Source: Ehretia macrophylla (taxonomy: Eukaryota; Streptophyta; Magnoliopsida; Boraginales; Ehretiaceae). From it: 64,000 nt of DNA. Shown one piece after another: positions 60,183-64,000 of the stretch. The translations under genes and the position numbers were made by a program. Location: the NCBI GenBank assembly GCA_037974665.1, contig CM075770.1, positions 65,731,850-65,795,849 of the forward strand, given 5' to 3'. Within the stretch, counting starts at the first letter, position 1. Every line of letters begins with the position of its first letter. Under the pieces are notes generated by a model, which was given only the letters and a program-made list of their open reading frames with translations, ran no database searches and was not told the origin of the DNA.

Positions 60183-62213
60183 TGGAACATCCCGATCCCT
60201 CTCGAGACCGGAAGTTCTATCAATCAGTCTAATCGCAACCCAATTCCAAACCCGGGCAAAATTTTTAGGAAAAACGGACGGAGTCTCCCCTGTTTCTAGG
60301 CAAAATGCAAAACCTGCCACAACATATAAGTGGACCAACACCATGTCCAACCATACAAACACCTCAAGGCCATCCGAGCTTTGGTTCTCAACAAGCGAAC
60401 ACAAGTAAATATACATTTCCAGTTTAAAAACTAACCTATCTCTTCTCAAATTTGACAAGTACATTCATGCTTGACAATTAAACCATACTAACCTATTGCA
60501 TAAAATAGACTATCATACCATTCTAACAAACCTAGTTAAGTTAATTACATAACTTTTAAAGCTAAATACATACATTACATGAAAATATACATCTTTGCAT
60601 CTTTCTACAACTCAGCCACATAACACGCAAGACAACTTTTCAAGCACGATCTTTCACGTAACCACGAACTTTCCAGCTAACATGGCATTTCCTGAAATGT
60701 GGTGGTGAGGAGTGAGTATACACAACACGTATACTCAGTGAGGGTGAGACAGATATCGAGGTGGACTAAAAGAAAGTCGTGCAATGCAAATAAGGCAGTT
60801 AAGCAATATAACTGACAAGTAAGCAAACAATATAAACAATCAATACAATAAACAATTAATAAAAGCATTATCACAACCATTCAAAGCTATACCACACTCT
60901 GAAGGCTATGGTTCACTCATACGAGCAATGTACCATGCGATTCGATTCCACGATCATTACATCAATCTCGAGCTTGATGTTGACAACGATGACAATAAGC
61001 GTGCAACCACCTTATAACATCCACTGGGTGTACTCCGGAAGTACCCTGACATATCTACGACCCAAATCACAGCTAGAGCAACCAACCCTGGCAGCCCGAG
61101 ACTACCCAGAGAGGCCCATCACTCACGCGCTTGACACTTTTCAATGCAATATGATATAGAAGCAATAAACGAGCAATAGCACGGAAGTGCAAATTAGTGG
61201 CGATAAATGAGATATCAAGCATTTACAATCAACATTAGCATTCAATTAACTTTTCAAGCATGATTATCATTAACTTTAACAAGAACATCAACTAAACACG
61301 TAATAGCAGTTCAAACACGAAAACGTCAAATATCACTATTCAATCCCTAACTTCCAAAGGCAATTACGAGCAAACGAGCTACGGGATTAGGAAACCGATT
61401 TCACTACATTCACTTAGGCACTACAAGGCACGTTTCTATGTCACGAAACTTCATTTTCCCAACCGAAGCCTAAAAGTCCACCTACTGCGTTTGAACTACA
61501 ACTATGTTAACTGGTCACTCAATCAACGCCACAACAGCGCCAAAAGTGCTTCTATGCCCTCAATAGCAAAACCCCTAACTCAATTTGAGCACGGTCAACT
61601 TTTGGTCAAACGGCCCCTTTTCGTTTCTTTGTCTAATTTCCAATTTTAACAAAAGCCGGTCTGTTTTTATTGTACATTTTATCTTTCTATCATTAATGGT
61701 ACCTATCCAAATCAAGAAATCACAATTCAGATCAAAAATCTGAAATTCTATGGTTTTACTATTCATTTTTACTATTCACGTTCTTGCTTAAATTCAATTT
61801 GCATTTCTAACCGTAAAAATTGCTAAATAACTAACAAGCAATGCTCTACGAACCCTAAAGAGGCAATTCCAAGGAATTTCAAGCATTATAACGCATTAAA
61901 TATCAAATCTAAGAAATTGAATCAAAAATCAAATTTGAATATAAATGCACAAAAACATGAAAACCCTCACAGAGATTGATGAGGAAGCCCTACAAGGACA
62001 CGAGCCATGACCCTCGAGCAATTCCACGCATGATTGTAGAAGAAAATTGAAGCAAACTCATTTTTTTTCTCCTTGGAAGCTTTCGGCCATGGGGGGGGGA
62101 ACAAAATAGTCATTTGTGGTTTTGTTTGTTTTGATTTTTGCCTTGTTTTATTTTTAAAAGATGACAAAGGGCATTTTGGTCTTTTACAAAATCAAGCTTA
62201 AGTTAAAAATGGT
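60183..62213 (-). mobile_element. Truncated family A LTR at the array inversion junction
   Basis: The left edge TGGAACATCCCG and the first 2 kb follow the reverse family A LTRs, including an intact hairpin (60713-60737). It is more diverged than the other copies and lacks about 450 bp at its right end. It stops after a short AAAAATGGT stretch and meets a 5S gene fragment in the opposite orientation. No right-hand target duplication can exist here. Confidence 0.88.
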
Positions 62214-62243
62214 CGGTGTATTAGTGCTGGTATGATCGCACCC
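62214..62243 (-). pseudogene. 5S gene fragment (first 30 nt) at the inversion junction
   Basis: Only the first 30 nt of the gene remain (with G25A), and the match stops at the junction with the truncated LTR. Confidence 0.92.
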
Positions 62244-62798
62244 GTTATGCTGAGGGCACAATTCCTTTATGTGTTAACGGTTCACAGTCGCAGCCAAGAG
62301 AGATGGCTCATTCAGAAGGCCCAATGGGCTTAACGACAACCCATCTGCTTCAACAACGTAGCATCCTCGCAAGACGTGATATCGACACGTTGTAGGGCCC
62401 TCTAATGTCCCGCGATTAAGGTTCTGGTCCTTTTAATAGCTCATGAGATATGATCCAGGACGAAAAAACATAGCAAAAGAAGAAAAGTGGCCTGAAACTG
62501 ATGAAAACGTTCGATTTTGGGCTCCAAAAAGGGCATAGCGAGCAAGCTCACTGCCCACATCGTAGAGCTCTTGGAGAGCTTTGCAACGATATGCTGTGCG
62601 CCGCGTAACTCCTTACGGATCAAAAGTATGGGCACTGGAGTGACGGAGACCTGGTCACAAGCCCCATGCCCTCGTTTGCTGGCCCAGCCTCCACGTGAAG
62701 CGAAGTTGTCTTGCCCAAGGTGCCGTGGGATTCGATAATAGAAATGTGGTGGATAAAGTATCTTGGCAACCCTAACCGGGGCAAAAAAAAGTAAAAAG

Positions 62799-62917
62799 GG
62801 GGTGCAACACGAGGACTTCCCTGGGAGTCACCCATCCTAGTTCTACTCTCGCCCAAGCACACTTATTTTCAGAGTTCTGATGGGATCCGGTGCATTAGTG
62901 CTGGTATGATCGCAACC
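62799..62917 (-). rRNA. 5S rRNA gene 51 (inverted)
   Basis: Full length: G3T, C47T, G51A, T52A, C57T, T76A, C92T, T96A. T96A and G51A are shared with the next inverted gene. Confidence 0.95.
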
Positions 62918-63475
62918 GTCATGTTGATGGCACAATTCCTTTATGTGTTAACGGTTCACAGTCGCAGCCTAGAGAGATGGCTCATTCAGAAGGCCCAATG
63001 GGCGTAACGACAACCCATCCGCTTCAACAACGTAGCATCCTCGCAAGACATGATATTAACACGTTGTAGGGCCCACTAATGTCCCGCGTGTAAGGTTGTG
63101 GTCCTTTTAACAGGTCACAACGTACGACCCGGGATGAAAAAAAATAGTAAAAGAAGAAAAGTGGTCCGAAACTGATGAAAACGTTCCATTTTGGGTTCCA
63201 AAAATGGTACAAGGAGCAAGCTAGCTGCCGCCGTCATAGAGCTCTCGGAGAGCTTTGCAACAATATGTTGTGCGCCGCGTAACTCCTTACGGATCAAAAG
63301 TTATGGGCGCCGGAGCGGCGGAGACCTGGTAACAAGCCCTACGCCCTCGGTTTGCTAGCCCAGCCTACACGTGAAACGAAGTTGTCTTGCCTAAGGTGCC
63401 GTGGGATTCGATAATAGAAATGTGGCAGATAAAGTATCTTGGCAACCCTAACCGGAGCAAAAAGAAGTGAAAAGG

Positions 63476-63594
63476 CGGGTGTAACACGAGGACTTCCCTG
63501 GGGGTCACCCATACTAGTACTACTCTCGCCCAAGCACGCTTAATTTCAGAGTTCTGATGGGATCCGATGCATTAGTACTGGTATTATCGCACCT
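63476..63594 (-). rRNA. 5S rRNA gene 52 (inverted)
   Basis: Full length: G1A, C10A, C18T, C28T, C47T, G51A, G82T, T96A, G113A. Spacer of the same subfamily follows to the window end. Confidence 0.95.
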
Positions 63595-64000
63595 GTCATG
63601 TTGAGGGCATAATTCCATTATGTGTTAACGCTTCACAGTCCTAGCCTAGAGAGATAGCCCATTCAGAAGGCCCAATGGGCTGAACGACAACCCATCCGCT
63701 TCAACAACGCAGCATCCTTGCAAGACGTGATATCGACGCATTGTAGGGCCCTCTAATGTCCTGCGAGTATGGTTGTCTTCCTTTTAATATCTCACGACGT
63801 GCGATCCGGGACGAAAAAACATAGCAAAAGACAAAAAGTTGCCCGAAACTGATGAAAATGTTCAATTTTTGGCAACAAAAAGGGCACCGCGAGCAACCTA
63901 GCTGACCCCGTCGTAGAGCCCTCGGAGAGCTTTACAACTGTATGTTGTGCGCCCCGTAACTCCTTACGGATCAAAAGTTATCGGCACCCGAGCGACGAAT

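Larger units (their letters stand above)
62214..64000 (-). repeat. 5S rDNA tandem array, block 6, inverted
   Basis: Gene starts on the - strand are at 62243 (fragment), 62917 and 63594, 674-677 bp apart. The spacers form their own subfamily: on the - strand they read GCCTTCTGAATGAGCC rather than GCCTTTTGAATGGGCC, CTGCGACTG or CTAGGACTG rather than CTGGGACTG, and GTTGCAAAGC (GTTGTAAAGC in the last unit) rather than GTTGGAAAGC. The array runs on beyond the window. Confidence 0.96.

Overview
The window is plant nuclear DNA. It is a long tandem array of 5S ribosomal RNA genes with Ty3/gypsy-type LTR retroelements inserted in it. The 5S genes match the angiosperm-type 119-120 nt gene. The retroelement LTRs carry plant-type initiator-Met-tRNA primer sites, and one element has a chromodomain integrase of the Tekay/Del lineage. 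I cannot name the species. I see no host protein-coding gene.

Layout: 5S units run on the + strand at 1-15969 (24 genes), 20060-25086 (7), 37463-41630 (6), 48721-51713 (4) and 54329-60182 (9 full plus 1 truncated). The array is inverted to the - strand from 62214 to the end (2 full plus 1 fragment). The repeat period is very regular, normally 675-682 bp: a 119-bp gene plus about 560 bp of spacer. I count 52 full-length genes, two truncated genes, and one unit whose gene has been deleted.

Insertions: (1) 15970-20059, a truncated element with a 3.6-kb LTR, a primer site and a stub of internal sequence. (2) 25087-37462, a Tekay-like chromovirus with both LTRs and a degraded gag-pol; a 2.5-kb solo LTR of a second family ('family A') is nested in its 3' LTR. 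(3) 41631-48720, a family A element in reverse orientation with two LTRs and a 1.9-kb internal region without recognisable coding domains. (4) 51714-54328, a reverse solo LTR of family A. (5) 60183-62213, a truncated reverse family A LTR whose broken end abuts the inverted 5S array. Insertions 2, 3 and 4 and the nested LTR have perfect 5-bp target duplications. Removing insertions 2, 3 or 4 restores a 678-680 bp 5S unit, so the boundaries are firm.

State of the array: by my hand alignment, each full-length gene differs from the window consensus at 2 to 15 positions, about 7.5 on average. The recurrent changes fall mostly at CpG and CHG positions as C-to-T or G-to-A. None of the copies is free of changes. 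This looks like an old, heavily methylated and probably mostly silent 5S block that still carries its history: an eight-unit tandem duplication in the first 14 kb, six-unit duplications elsewhere, small deletions and duplications at single genes, and an inversion junction.
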